This document shows positions 16,277 to 24,699 of a stretch of DNA of 64,000 nt, in pieces. Below the pieces are notes generated by a model. That model saw nothing but the letters and a program-made list of their open reading frames with translations, did no database searches and was not told the DNA's origin. The DNA is from UBA2421 sp002343075 (lineage in GTDB: Bacteria > Planctomycetota > Phycisphaerae > Tepidisphaerales > Tepidisphaeraceae), in NCBI GenBank assembly GCA_937982565.1, contig CALJLN010000017.1, positions 124,001 to 188,000 on the forward strand. Direction: 5' to 3'. Every line of letters begins with the position of its first letter. The first letter of the stretch is position 1. Position numbers and translations under genes: made by a program.

Positions 16277-16406
16277 GGTTTTTTGCACCAAACGGGAGTC
16301 GATCGATTGCGGTAAACATACAACTGTAAAGGACTTATGGATTTTACAGAGCGATTAAAACGCGTGTCGAACTTCTTTCTTCCCGGGTCCCACCCTCCCG
16401 CTGACC

Positions 16407-17615
16407 CTAGCGCTGCTGACGAAACTGCTCGACCGTGAGCGCCAGTGCCTCAGCGGCGGCGCGCTGGATGCGCGGGTCGGGGTCGGATTGGAGTTGGTTC
16501 AGAATCCGGCTGGCGGCGCGCTGGTCGCCGAGCGTGCCCGTCGGGCCGACCCCGAACCGCGCGCGCCCCAGCGCCAGCACCGACTCGACCCGCCACACCG
16601 GATCGACAACCGCAGCCGAGTTGTCGTGGGTAACTCGATCTCCGGACGATCCGACGTCGCCGGGGGTGCCGGACGGGGTGCCGGGCGACGGGGCACTCGT
16701 CGGGGTTGTCGGGATTGTCGCGCCCGTCGGGGTTGATGCGCCCGGCGGGCTTGTCGCCCATCGGCGCACGTTGCCGAGGTTGCGACTGATTGTCGGGCCG
16801 TCGAGCGTACGGATTCGGCCGGCTATCGGTAGCACGACCGTCTTGGTGAGCGCCAGCCGTTCGGCATCGAACGCCTCGACCGCGGCGAGGGCTGGCAAAG
16901 CGATAGCCATCGCTGCCGATGATACTTCGCCATTCGACGAAATGTCGCGCGGGGGTGAATTGGAGGTGTTGTCTGAGACGATCGCCGGGTTTTGTCGCAA
17001 GAACAGCTTCATCGTTGCGGCCGACTCGGCGAGCAGTTGCAGGCCGGCATTTAGCTCGGCGGAGGTGATGCGTTCTTCAAAGAGCCGTTCGCCCAGCACA
17101 AACCCCGCGCGCAGTTGCGACAGCCCGGCGGCGGGGTTGACTCGGCGCACGATCATCGCGCCGCGCAACGAGGCTTTGCCCAGGCGTTCGACGTCGGTGA
17201 GTTCCGGCGTTTCTGAACGATAGTGAATCAGTGCCTCAGGCCGATGCTGAAAAATCGAACCGCCAGCCAGGCCCGTCGCCCGGATCAGCAGTTGCCCGGC
17301 CTCGGCGACGGGTTCGGGTGTATCGGAATGGTCGGCACGGTTGAATGCGTCGAACGCGGCGCGGTTTTGGGCCACGAGTTGCAGCGCCTGCCCATAAAGC
17401 GCAGTCGCCTCGGCTTCGCGACCTGCAACACGCGGCGCAATCGAAGAGACATCGGGCAGCCGAAGCGGCGCGGCGTTGCGTGCATCAAGCCCAAACGCGT
17501 CCGGCGGCGTCGGCCGGGCGGTGCGATCGATGTACGAAACCGACGCCACGACCGCCACCACAAGGAGAATACTCAGCGCCCAGCCGAGCGCATTGCCAAA
17601 CATGAGGAGAATCAT
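16407..17615 (-). CDS. membrane-anchored protein with C-terminal helical repeat, unrecognised
   Basis: A 402-residue protein with one N-terminal transmembrane helix (ALGWALSILLVVAVVASVSYI), a long helical middle region, a Pro/Thr/Ser-rich linker (TPTGATIPTTPTSAPSPGTP) near residues 290-325, and a C-terminal segment resembling a HEAT-like repeat (RILNQLQSDPDPRIQRAAAEAL). The architecture suggests a bitopic envelope protein with a flexible linker. The start may be ATG 17615 or the internal ATG at 17603. I do not recognise a named family. Confidence 0.75.
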   Translation of the reverse strand: MILLMFGNALGWALSILLVVAVVASVSYIDRTARPTPPDAFGLDARNAAPLRLPDVSSIAPRVAGREAEATALYGQALQLVAQNRAAFDAFNRADHSDTPEPVAEAGQLLIRATGLAGGSIFQHRPEALIHYRSETPELTDVERLGKASLRGAMIVRRVNPAAGLSQLRAGFVLGERLFEERITSAELNAGLQLLAESAATMKLFLRQNPAIVSDNTSNSPPRDISSNGEVSSAAMAIALPALAAVEAFDAERLALTKTVVLPIAGRIRTLDGPTISRNLGNVRRWATSPPGASTPTGATIPTTPTSAPSPGTPSGTPGDVGSSGDRVTHDNSAAVVDPVWRVESVLALGRARFGVGPTGTLGDQRAASRILNQLQSDPDPRIQRAAAEALALTVEQFRQQR

Positions 17616-17803
17616 CGCGTGATGAGCAATGAAATCAATCGAAAGGCACGGCCGGCTTCACCTGACACGACTTCTCGGCAGAAGATGAGACCAGTGCCAG
17701 AGCCTTCGCAGCAGTGGCGAGGTTCACGAGAGTGAGGGTGCACCGCTACAGCATGCAAACAACATTCGGTAATGAAACGCGCTGTGGATGCTACAATATC
17801 GTT

Positions 17804-19183
17804 ATGAAGACCTGCCTTTTCATTCTCGCGTCACTCGCACTCACAACGGCTGTCGCGGCACAGTCGGTCGTCGACCCGAACCTCGCCGTGCAGACATGGA
17901 CCAGCGGCCTCGACAATCCGACGGGTTTCGCGTTTCTCAACACCCGCGGCGACATGATGGTGATCGAGAAAAACACCGGCAAGGTGCAGTTGGTGCGCGA
18001 CAGAAAAGTCCGCCGCACGCTGCTCGACTTGCCGGTGTCGAATGACAGCGAGCGCGGGTTGCTGGGCATTGCAACGCTGGGCAGCCCGGCGTCGGGTGGG
18101 TTTGTGTATCTCTATCACACCGCCGCCGCCGTCGATGGGGGCGCGCCGATCAGCAACAAGATCAGCCGATATCGCTACGACGGCGAGCAGCTTGTGTTCG
18201 ATCGGAAGATTATCGACCTGCCCGCGCTCACCGGCCCCAACCACAACGGCGGGAAGATCTTGTTCGACGCGCGCAGCCAGCTTTACGTCGCGACCGGCGA
18301 TCTCAATCTGAACAACGCCACCGCCAACTACGGCGGGCGCGAAGTGCAACTAACCGGCGCCATCCTGCGCATGGACTCGACCGGAAAGCCCTCGGCGGGA
18401 AACCCGTTTCGGGTTGATTCGTCGCGAAACAATCCGGCCAACTACATCTATGCCTACGGCGTGCGCAATACCTTCGGAATCGCCATCGAACCGGTAACCG
18501 GAGACCTGTGGGACACCGAAAATGGCGCGCAGAGTTTTGACGAGATCAACCGCGTCTTCAAAGGTTTTAACAGCGGGTGGGAACGCATCATGGGCCCTGT
18601 CAGCCGCAACGGGGGAACCCTGCCCGAGTTGAACAGCCTCGGACCTGCGGCGCTGTATGACGATCCGAAGTTTTCGTGGCTCTCGCCGGTCGCCCCGACC
18701 GATTTGGAGTTTTTCCCGACGGCGCGCCTCGGATCGCAATACAAGAACGATCTTTTCGTCGGCACAACGCGCGGCGGAAAAATTCTGCGGTTTGACCTGA
18801 CCGGATCGCGGAAGAGCCTGTCACTCGCCGGCGGGCTTGCCGATGGGGTGGCGGATAACAGCTCCGGCAATCGCTTCGCCGAGCAGGACGCGATTCTCTT
18901 CGGCAATGATTTCGGGTTGGTCAGCGACTTAACTGTCGGCCCCGGCGGGCTTTATGTCACTGATTTTCTCAACGGCCGGATCTTCCGCATCACCACGGCG
19001 GCGCCGAGCACACAAATGCAGCCAATTGAAGCCGCAGGGCGAGGCTCGGTGCCAGAGCCGGGTAGCGTGATGATGATCGTCGGGGGCGCATTGCTCCTCG
19101 GCGGCGCGCGAGGCTACTCCCGCCGACGATTATCGCCGACGCCGGCGCGTCACGGGCATGCGGGCACCGAGTCGCATCGTTGA
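17804..19183 (+). CDS. PEP-CTERM-anchored glucose/sorbosone dehydrogenase-like protein
   Basis: 459 residues from the ATG of MKTCLFILASLALTTAVAAQ, a clear signal peptide. The body is a six-bladed beta-propeller of the GSDH/YliI type: LDNPTGFAFLNTRGDMMVIE, RGLLGIATLG, GPNHNGGKILFD, YAYGVRNTFGIAIEP and GDLWDTENGAQSFDEIN are its recurring motifs. Members of this family are PQQ-dependent aldose-sugar dehydrogenases or non-catalytic relatives. The C-terminus has VPEPGSVMMIVGGALLLGGARGYSRRR, a PEP-CTERM tail for exosortase sorting, but it continues 16 residues past the Arg cluster. That extension overlaps the convergent helicase gene by 54 bases. Confidence 0.9.
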   Translation: MKTCLFILASLALTTAVAAQSVVDPNLAVQTWTSGLDNPTGFAFLNTRGDMMVIEKNTGKVQLVRDRKVRRTLLDLPVSNDSERGLLGIATLGSPASGGFVYLYHTAAAVDGGAPISNKISRYRYDGEQLVFDRKIIDLPALTGPNHNGGKILFDARSQLYVATGDLNLNNATANYGGREVQLTGAILRMDSTGKPSAGNPFRVDSSRNNPANYIYAYGVRNTFGIAIEPVTGDLWDTENGAQSFDEINRVFKGFNSGWERIMGPVSRNGGTLPELNSLGPAALYDDPKFSWLSPVAPTDLEFFPTARLGSQYKNDLFVGTTRGGKILRFDLTGSRKSLSLAGGLADGVADNSSGNRFAEQDAILFGNDFGLVSDLTVGPGGLYVTDFLNGRIFRITTAAPSTQMQPIEAAGRGSVPEPGSVMMIVGGALLLGGARGYSRRRLSPTPARHGHAGTESHR

Positions 19184-20473
19184 TTTCTTCTCCTGCGCCA
19201 CCGCCGCCGCCGATGGCTCGGTGCTCACAGGAATATGATCTTCCGGCCGCGGCTGGCGGTTGGGTTCGGGCGACGGCTCGAAGCCTTCCATTCGCGCCAT
19301 CGGGATAACCATGTTAATCAGCGACTCGATCTTGGTGAGCAAATCTCCCTGATCCTTCGCTGCGAAGCTGATGGCTTTGCCGGTCGCGCCCATGCGGGCC
19401 GTGCGGCCGATGCGATGAACGTATACTTCCGGGTCTTCCGGCAGGTCGTAATTGATGATGTGACTGATGTCGGCAACATCGATCCCCCGGCTGGCCAGAT
19501 CGGTGGCGACGAGCACATCAAACTTGCCGGTGCGAAAATTCTTCATCACCTTGTCGCGCTTGTTCTGGGCAAGGTTACCATGAATCTCCCGGCACGCGAT
19601 TCCGTCGTGAGTGAGATGCTTTGCGAGCTTGTCGGCACCATGCTTAGTGCGACAGAAAACGATCGCGAGTTCCGGCTGCTCCTGCTTCAAGATAAGCCGC
19701 AGCAACCGATACTTATCCCACGGCTGCACCATGTACCACGACTGATCGACCTTCTCGACGGTGGGCTTATCATCGGCACCGGGGGCGACGAGTTTCTCCA
19801 CCGGCTCATGCATGTACTTACGCGCAAGCCGTTCGATCTCTTCGGTAAACGTAGCGGAGACAAAAATCGTCTGATGCGAGCGGGCCGCATGCTCGTCTCC
19901 GTTCTCTTCCCGTCGCTCGCTCATGCCGCGCAGCCGCGAGAGAATGTTGCGGATGTCTTCGCGAAAGCCGATGTCGAGCATGCGATCGACTTCATCGAGA
20001 ACGATAAACCGGATGTTCGCAAGCGAGAGGAGCCTGCGGTCGAGCAGGTCCATCACCCGGCCGGGGGTTCCCACGATGATCTCAGGATGCGCCTTGAGCG
20101 TACGAACCTGCGCCGCGATCTTCTCCCCGCCGTAGACCGCCATCGAGCGAATGGGCGTGTGCTGGCCGATGCGTTTGATCTCTTCATGCACCTGCACAGC
20201 AAGCTCGCGCGTGGGCACGAGAATCAGCGCCTGCGTCCCCACGCCTCGATCAGCCATCTGCAGAAGCGGAATGCCAAACGCCGCGGTCTTGCCTGTGCCG
20301 GTGCGCGCCTGCCCAAGAAGATCAACGCCGGTCAGCGCCTTGGGAATCAGCAACGACTGAATCTCGGATGGCTCTGTAAACTTCAAATCGGCCAGCGCGC
20401 GCAAGATCGAATTGCGAACGCCAAGGGCTTGAAATTTCTCCGGTATTGGTGCGTGCTCGGTTTTGTCGCTCAT
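19130..20473 (-). CDS. DEAD-box RNA helicase (DEVD variant)
   Basis: A 447-residue protein with the full two-domain core: Q-motif region (FTEPSEIQSLLIPKAL), Walker A ARTGTGKT (residues 56-63), PTRELA, TPGRV, Walker B LDEVD (D160-E-V-D163), SAT, ATDLASRGIDV, and HRIGRTAR. Motif II is normally D-E-A-D; here the Ala is Val, a conservative change that keeps the catalytic acids. A charged insertion (GMSERREENGDEHAARSHQ) precedes SAT. The tail ends in MPVTRRRRR and is encoded opposite the 3' end of the sugar-dehydrogenase-like gene. It unwinds RNA in ribosome assembly or mRNA decay; the exact paralogue cannot be told. Confidence 0.95.
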   Translation of the reverse strand: MSDKTEHAPIPEKFQALGVRNSILRALADLKFTEPSEIQSLLIPKALTGVDLLGQARTGTGKTAAFGIPLLQMADRGVGTQALILVPTRELAVQVHEEIKRIGQHTPIRSMAVYGGEKIAAQVRTLKAHPEIIVGTPGRVMDLLDRRLLSLANIRFIVLDEVDRMLDIGFREDIRNILSRLRGMSERREENGDEHAARSHQTIFVSATFTEEIERLARKYMHEPVEKLVAPGADDKPTVEKVDQSWYMVQPWDKYRLLRLILKQEQPELAIVFCRTKHGADKLAKHLTHDGIACREIHGNLAQNKRDKVMKNFRTGKFDVLVATDLASRGIDVADISHIINYDLPEDPEVYVHRIGRTARMGATGKAISFAAKDQGDLLTKIESLINMVIPMARMEGFEPSPEPNRQPRPEDHIPVSTEPSAAAVAQEKKSTMRLGARMPVTRRRRR

Positions 20474-20536
20474 GGGTGCAAAGCAATGTTACGCGAAAGC
20501 ACGCGAATGCTCAAAACTGCCAATTTGGGCCTGAAA

Positions 20537-21337
20537 CTACTCCCCGACAATCGTCCAGTAGTCGACCCGCTGCACTTGCTTGAGCGCATACTTCTGACCG
20601 TCGGCCAACTCAGCCCGCACCATCACGTGCAACCTGTCTTTAGCCATCCAATAACTGCCGATGAGTTGACCGGCGGCGTGCACTTCCAGCTTGAAGGCAT
20701 CCGCCTCCTCTCCGGCAAAGGTCACCTGGGCATCCATCAGCTTTGCGCTGGTCGGCCGATTGCTCTTCTGCGTGACGATCGTCGAAAACGAGACCTTCGG
20801 CCGGTTCACAAAATCGTAATCGCGCAGCCAGAGTCCGAGCGAATCGACGGGCACGAACTTTCGCCCACCGGCGTCGATCTTCCCCTCAACCCGGCCAGCC
20901 TCGGGCATGTAACTAAACGCAAAATAGTCGAGGCTGCCGCTCCCGGGCCGCTGCAGAAACTGTTTGAAGCTCGTGCCGCAAAACTCCTGGCTGGAACAGT
21001 CCAGCCGGGTCAGTTCCATAGCACCGGCGGTCATGTGGGTGGTCGTTGCGAACGTGTAGTCGTAGTTCGGTGTCGGTACGACTTCGATCAGATTGTGCTT
21101 CCAGACTTCCACGGTGTCCGTCGACCCGCTCGCCTTCGTCAGCGTTTTCAGGTCGTGCTGCTCTTTGTTCGTAAAGATCACCGCTTCGTACTGTCGGTCT
21201 TTCCCATAGATTGGTCGGCTGGCTAAGTATGTTGCTTTCTCGACCAGACCATCGTGCCAGAGCGAATCGTTCTTCCATTCGTCGGCCTGCGCGAATGCGA
21301 TAGCAGACATCGTGATGATGGCGACGCGAAAAAACAT
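20537..21337 (-). CDS. exported protein, DUF3108-like
   Basis: 266 residues from the ATG at 21337 (MFFRVAIITMSAIAFAQA, a signal peptide). A GGAGG with suitable spacing lies just upstream, which supports this start over the one at 21355. The mature part is rich in beta-strands, with GRVEGKIDAGGRKFVPVDSL and the C-terminal QLIGSYWMAKDRLHVMVRAEL segment, which resembles DUF3108-type lipid- or porin-associated proteins. It follows the MsbA-type exporter gene by 20 bases on the same strand, so both are probably one transcript and it may act in the envelope. Function unknown. Confidence 0.7.
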   Translation of the reverse strand: MFFRVAIITMSAIAFAQADEWKNDSLWHDGLVEKATYLASRPIYGKDRQYEAVIFTNKEQHDLKTLTKASGSTDTVEVWKHNLIEVVPTPNYDYTFATTTHMTAGAMELTRLDCSSQEFCGTSFKQFLQRPGSGSLDYFAFSYMPEAGRVEGKIDAGGRKFVPVDSLGLWLRDYDFVNRPKVSFSTIVTQKSNRPTSAKLMDAQVTFAGEEADAFKLEVHAAGQLIGSYWMAKDRLHVMVRAELADGQKYALKQVQRVDYWTIVGE

Positions 21338-21357
21338 GATCTGTCCTCCGAACAACC

Positions 21358-23370
21358 TCAGGCCGGCATGCCGATCATCTGCCGCTCGTACAACTGTTGG
21401 TAGACTTCACATGATTTAAGCAGGTCTTCATGTTTACCGGTGCCGACAATTCGCCCCTGCTCCATCACCACGATCAAATCGGCGGAGAGGATGGTGCTGA
21501 AACGATGCGCGATGACGAACGTGGTCGCTTCGTGCATGAGGCTCTCAATCGCCTGCTGAATGAGGTGCTCGCTTTCGGCATCGACCTGGCTTGTGGCTTC
21601 ATCGAGAATGAGAATCGGCGCGTTGCGAAGGATGGCGCGCGCGATACAAAGCCGCTGCTTCTGACCGCCGGAGAGTTGCGAGCCGAGTCCGTCAAGGGCG
21701 GTATCGTAACCTTGCGGCTTGGCGATGATAAACTCGTGTGCGAACGCGCGCCGGGCAGCGTTCTCAATCTCATGGCGCTTTGCCTGGGGAAGGCCATAAG
21801 CGATGTTGTCTGCAATCGATCCGGGGAAAACGACACTTTCTTGGGTCACCAGCGAGATTTGCCTGCGAAGCGAGCGGAGCGTGGCGAGGCGCAGATCCAC
21901 CCCGTCAATCAAGACCGCGCCGGAAGTGGGATCATAGAACCGAGGCAGCAGCGCCAGGAGGGTCGTCTTCCCGCTGCCGTTGCGGCCAACCACGGCCACG
22001 CTCTGTCCGCGTGGCACGCGCAGCGTCACGCCGTTCACCGCCGGGGCCGTTGTGCCGGGATAGGAAAAGCTCACGTTGTCGAACAGAATGTCGCGCTGCA
22101 ACGGGGCGAGCGAGACGCGGCGCTCTGCCCGACTCGCCGCCGAATGCCGCCGGGCTTCGACGTCGGTGTCCATAATCTCAAACATCCGCGACGCCGCGGC
22201 ATTGGCGCGCTGCGTCACGTTGTTGAGCTTGCTCAAGCGGCGCATCGGCTCGGCGATGCTCCCGAGGGCAATCATAATCATCATGAAGCTCGTCGGATCG
22301 AGCCACTGCTTCTCAAACATCATCCAACTGGCAATCAGCAGAAGTACGCCAACGGCGATCAGCGCCATCGTCTCCATCATTGGGGTGGTGATGGCTTCGT
22401 AGCGGCTCATCTTCAGTTGCTCTTTCACCAGTTCTGACATGATGCCGCTATACCGCCGTCGCTCCAGCCGTTCGGCCCGGCTTGCCTTCACGACGCGCAC
22501 CCCCTGCAGCGTGCTTTCGATCTGACCCAGCATTCGGGCACTCTTCTGCAGCGCAGCGCGCATGGTCCGACGGACCTTCGTGCCAAGCTTGCGCATGATC
22601 ATGAACATAGGCGGCAGAAAGAGAATGACGACGAGCGTCAATTTCCAGTTCACCCACAAAGCCAGGCTAAGCGACATTACCGCACTAATGGGCGCCTGAA
22701 TCATCTGTCCAAGGATGACCCGAATTCCATCCTGCAGCAGGGCCGCATCGGAAACCAACCGGCTCGTCGCCTCGTTGGTTCCGAACTTGCCGAAATATGC
22801 CAGCGGAAGACGCAGCACATGGTCGTACATCCGCCGTCGAATGTCGTTCACCGTGAAGATCGCCACGCGGTCACTGAGGTGTTCGTGGACAAACCTGAAG
22901 CCGCTGCCGCAAACAGCCATGAGGGAGATGAATCCGAAGATAAACGCAATCGCATACACCGGCCGGGTCGGTATCACCCCCGCAACGCGCCGAGCGGCGC
23001 GCCAGGGCAATGTAGTATTCGTCAAACCGGGGATGTCTTCCGTTGCGGCAAGCTGGCGCACAACCTCGGGCGACATCTGCATTGTCCGGGCGGGCTGTCC
23101 CGCGGGGAGCTCGAAAGTCTCGGTCGGCAAAAGCTCGCGCCCCAACCTCGACTCCACCGCTTGTTCGTCCACCCACTGCGCAACGGTCTGACCTTCGATA
23201 AGCACTTTCAAAATCGGCAGGATCGCGCTCAATCCCACGGTTGTGATTGCCCCCATCAGCAAGGCGCAGACCACACTCACCACGACCATTTTTCGATATG
23301 GCCAGATATGCTGGAACGCTCGAAGGAGCGCGGCGTGTTTTGACTGCGATGGCTTGACGGATTCTTTCAT
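21358..23370 (-). CDS. MsbA-type ABC exporter, fused TMD-NBD
   Basis: 670 residues from the ATG of MKESVKPSQ. A six-helix exporter domain is followed by a nucleotide-binding domain: Walker A VVGRNGSGKTT, signature LSGGQKQRLCIARAI, Walker B ILILDEATSQVD, and IAHRFSTI. The sequence KESV...HIWPYRK then TM1 is like lipid A/lipid flippases. Between TM1 and TM2 there is an extra extracytoplasmic stretch of about 80 residues (from TVAQWVDEQAVES to IPTRPVYAIAF). It probably exports lipid or lipid-linked sugar. The divergent aminotransferase gene fits a surface-polysaccharide context. Confidence 0.92.
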   Translation of the reverse strand: MKESVKPSQSKHAALLRAFQHIWPYRKMVVVSVVCALLMGAITTVGLSAILPILKVLIEGQTVAQWVDEQAVESRLGRELLPTETFELPAGQPARTMQMSPEVVRQLAATEDIPGLTNTTLPWRAARRVAGVIPTRPVYAIAFIFGFISLMAVCGSGFRFVHEHLSDRVAIFTVNDIRRRMYDHVLRLPLAYFGKFGTNEATSRLVSDAALLQDGIRVILGQMIQAPISAVMSLSLALWVNWKLTLVVILFLPPMFMIMRKLGTKVRRTMRAALQKSARMLGQIESTLQGVRVVKASRAERLERRRYSGIMSELVKEQLKMSRYEAITTPMMETMALIAVGVLLLIASWMMFEKQWLDPTSFMMIMIALGSIAEPMRRLSKLNNVTQRANAAASRMFEIMDTDVEARRHSAASRAERRVSLAPLQRDILFDNVSFSYPGTTAPAVNGVTLRVPRGQSVAVVGRNGSGKTTLLALLPRFYDPTSGAVLIDGVDLRLATLRSLRRQISLVTQESVVFPGSIADNIAYGLPQAKRHEIENAARRAFAHEFIIAKPQGYDTALDGLGSQLSGGQKQRLCIARAILRNAPILILDEATSQVDAESEHLIQQAIESLMHEATTFVIAHRFSTILSADLIVVMEQGRIVGTGKHEDLLKSCEVYQQLYERQMIGMPA

Positions 23371-23427
23371 TCGACGATGCTCAAGGATACAGGAAACGCA
23401 GGCAGGATGCCCGCGCGCTTCACAATC

Positions 23428-24606
23428 ATGGACATGTTGATACCTCTTTCCTCCCCGGACATTACACAAGCCGAGATCGATGCTGTTATAGACGTTCTCA
23501 AGACGTCAACGCTTTCGATCGGCCCCAAAATTGAGCAGTTTGAGCAGGCATGCGCCACCGTTGCGGGTCGGCGGCATGGGATTGGGGTCTCCAGTGGCAC
23601 TTCCGGGCTACATCTGTGCATGCTGGCCGCCGGTTTGAAACCGGGAGATGAAGTCATCACCACCCCCTTTAGTTTCGTGGCTTCAACCAACTGCATCCTA
23701 TTCGCGGGCGCGAGGCCGGTCTTCGTCGATATTGATCCGAAATCGCTCAACATCGATGTCTCGCGGGTCGAATCGGCGGTTACCGACAAGACCAAAGCGA
23801 TTGTCGCAGTCGAAGCCTTCGGCCACCCCGGTGGGATGGTGGAACTCGAACGCATCGCCCAACGAAACGAACTCATACTCATCGAAGATTGCTGCGAAGG
23901 ATTCGGCGGCGGTATTGGCGAGCACGGCCCCGTCTCGGCTGTCCACGCCCGCGGGCGGCGGATCGGTTCGTTCGGCAGGGCTGGCGTTTTCGGGTTTTAC
24001 CCCAATAAGCAGATTACCACCGGCGAGGGCGGCATGATCGTGACAGACGACGACCGCTTCGCCGCACTCTGCCGAAGTTACCGCAACCAGGGTCGCGACG
24101 GCATGAACTGGCTTGCACACGCGCGCCTCGGCTACAACTACCGGCTGAGCGAAATCAACGCGGCGCTTGGCATCGCACAGGTCCTGCGTATTGATGAAAT
24201 CCTCTCCGCCCGCCGGCGCGTCGCAAATGCTTACATGCGCAGGCTGATGACCAACCCATCCCTGATTCTGCCGAATATTGATGAATCGATCGACATGAGC
24301 TGGTTTGTCTTCGTCGTGCGCCTCAGCGACCTCTTTGACGCTGCCGACCGCGACGAGTTGATCATCGGCATGCGGCAGTCGGGCATCGGCGCGAGCAACT
24401 ATTTTCCGCCAATCCACCTGCAGCCGTATGTGCGCGACGCGCTCGGCACAAAGCCGGGTGATTTCCCGGTCTGCGAATACGTTTCCAATCGCACCATTGC
24501 GCTCCCCTTTTTCAACCGCATGACCGAGGGACAGGTGAATCTGGTGTGCGACACACTCGAGAAGTTGATCGAGCGGCGATTGGTCACTCGCAAACCTCGA
24601 ACCTGA
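23428..24606 (+). CDS. DegT/DnrJ/EryC1/StrS-family sugar aminotransferase
   Basis: 392 residues from the ATG of MDMLIPLSSPDIT; an in-frame ATG at 23377 would leave only six bases to the divergent exporter start and is less likely. Fold-type I PLP motifs are present: GVSSGTSGLHLCM, PFSFVASTNCI, VDIDPKSLNID, and FGFYPNKQITTGEGG with the Schiff-base lysine. These enzymes transaminate nucleotide-activated keto-sugars, feeding polysaccharide or glycan synthesis. The N-terminal SPDITQAEIDAV and the Y-N-Y-R-L-S-E-I-N-A motif are typical. It sits head to head with the MsbA-type exporter. Confidence 0.95.
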   Translation: MDMLIPLSSPDITQAEIDAVIDVLKTSTLSIGPKIEQFEQACATVAGRRHGIGVSSGTSGLHLCMLAAGLKPGDEVITTPFSFVASTNCILFAGARPVFVDIDPKSLNIDVSRVESAVTDKTKAIVAVEAFGHPGGMVELERIAQRNELILIEDCCEGFGGGIGEHGPVSAVHARGRRIGSFGRAGVFGFYPNKQITTGEGGMIVTDDDRFAALCRSYRNQGRDGMNWLAHARLGYNYRLSEINAALGIAQVLRIDEILSARRRVANAYMRRLMTNPSLILPNIDESIDMSWFVFVVRLSDLFDAADRDELIIGMRQSGIGASNYFPPIHLQPYVRDALGTKPGDFPVCEYVSNRTIALPFFNRMTEGQVNLVCDTLEKLIERRLVTRKPRT

Positions 24607-24648
24607 GGCAACGGATCGCTACAGGCATCGACTCAGGCGGTCAATGTT

Positions 24649-24659
24649 GGCATAATGCC
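24649..24659. promoter_or_regulatory. small palindrome upstream of the sigma-like gene
   Basis: GGCATAATGCC is a perfect 11-base palindrome with a central A, 40 bases before the start at 24700. It contains CATAAT, which could act as a -10 hexamer, though no -35 is evident at 16-18 bases. An operator or promoter role is possible but unproven. Confidence 0.25.
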
Positions 24660-24699
24660 TGTGTTGCCCGGGGAAGGCTCGTGTAACATTGCTTGATTC

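Larger units (their letters stand above)
15658..16406. other. 750-base spacer without a convincing gene
   Basis: Open frames exist on both strands, but they are low-complexity translations of the repeats listed separately (for example runs of P-I-G-P-N and F-V-P). The spacer holds a promoter-like pair, a TTCGTG-containing repeat and an 11-base tandem array. It separates two minus-strand genes, so it should also contain the promoter of the surface-protein gene, which I could not place. Confidence 0.6.

Noticed and set aside
15654..16358. Small open frames on both strands in the repeat-bearing spacer
   Set aside because: Their translations are low-complexity products of the tandem and TTCGTG repeats and show no protein-family pattern.
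19235..21226. 663-codon plus-strand open frame opposite the helicase and the exported protein
   Set aside because: It is antisense to a DEAD-box helicase with all motifs on the minus strand and has no domain-like sequence; high GC keeps the opposite frame open.
21430..22437. 335-codon plus-strand open frame opposite the ABC exporter
   Set aside because: Antisense of the nucleotide-binding domain, where conserved motifs are on the minus strand.
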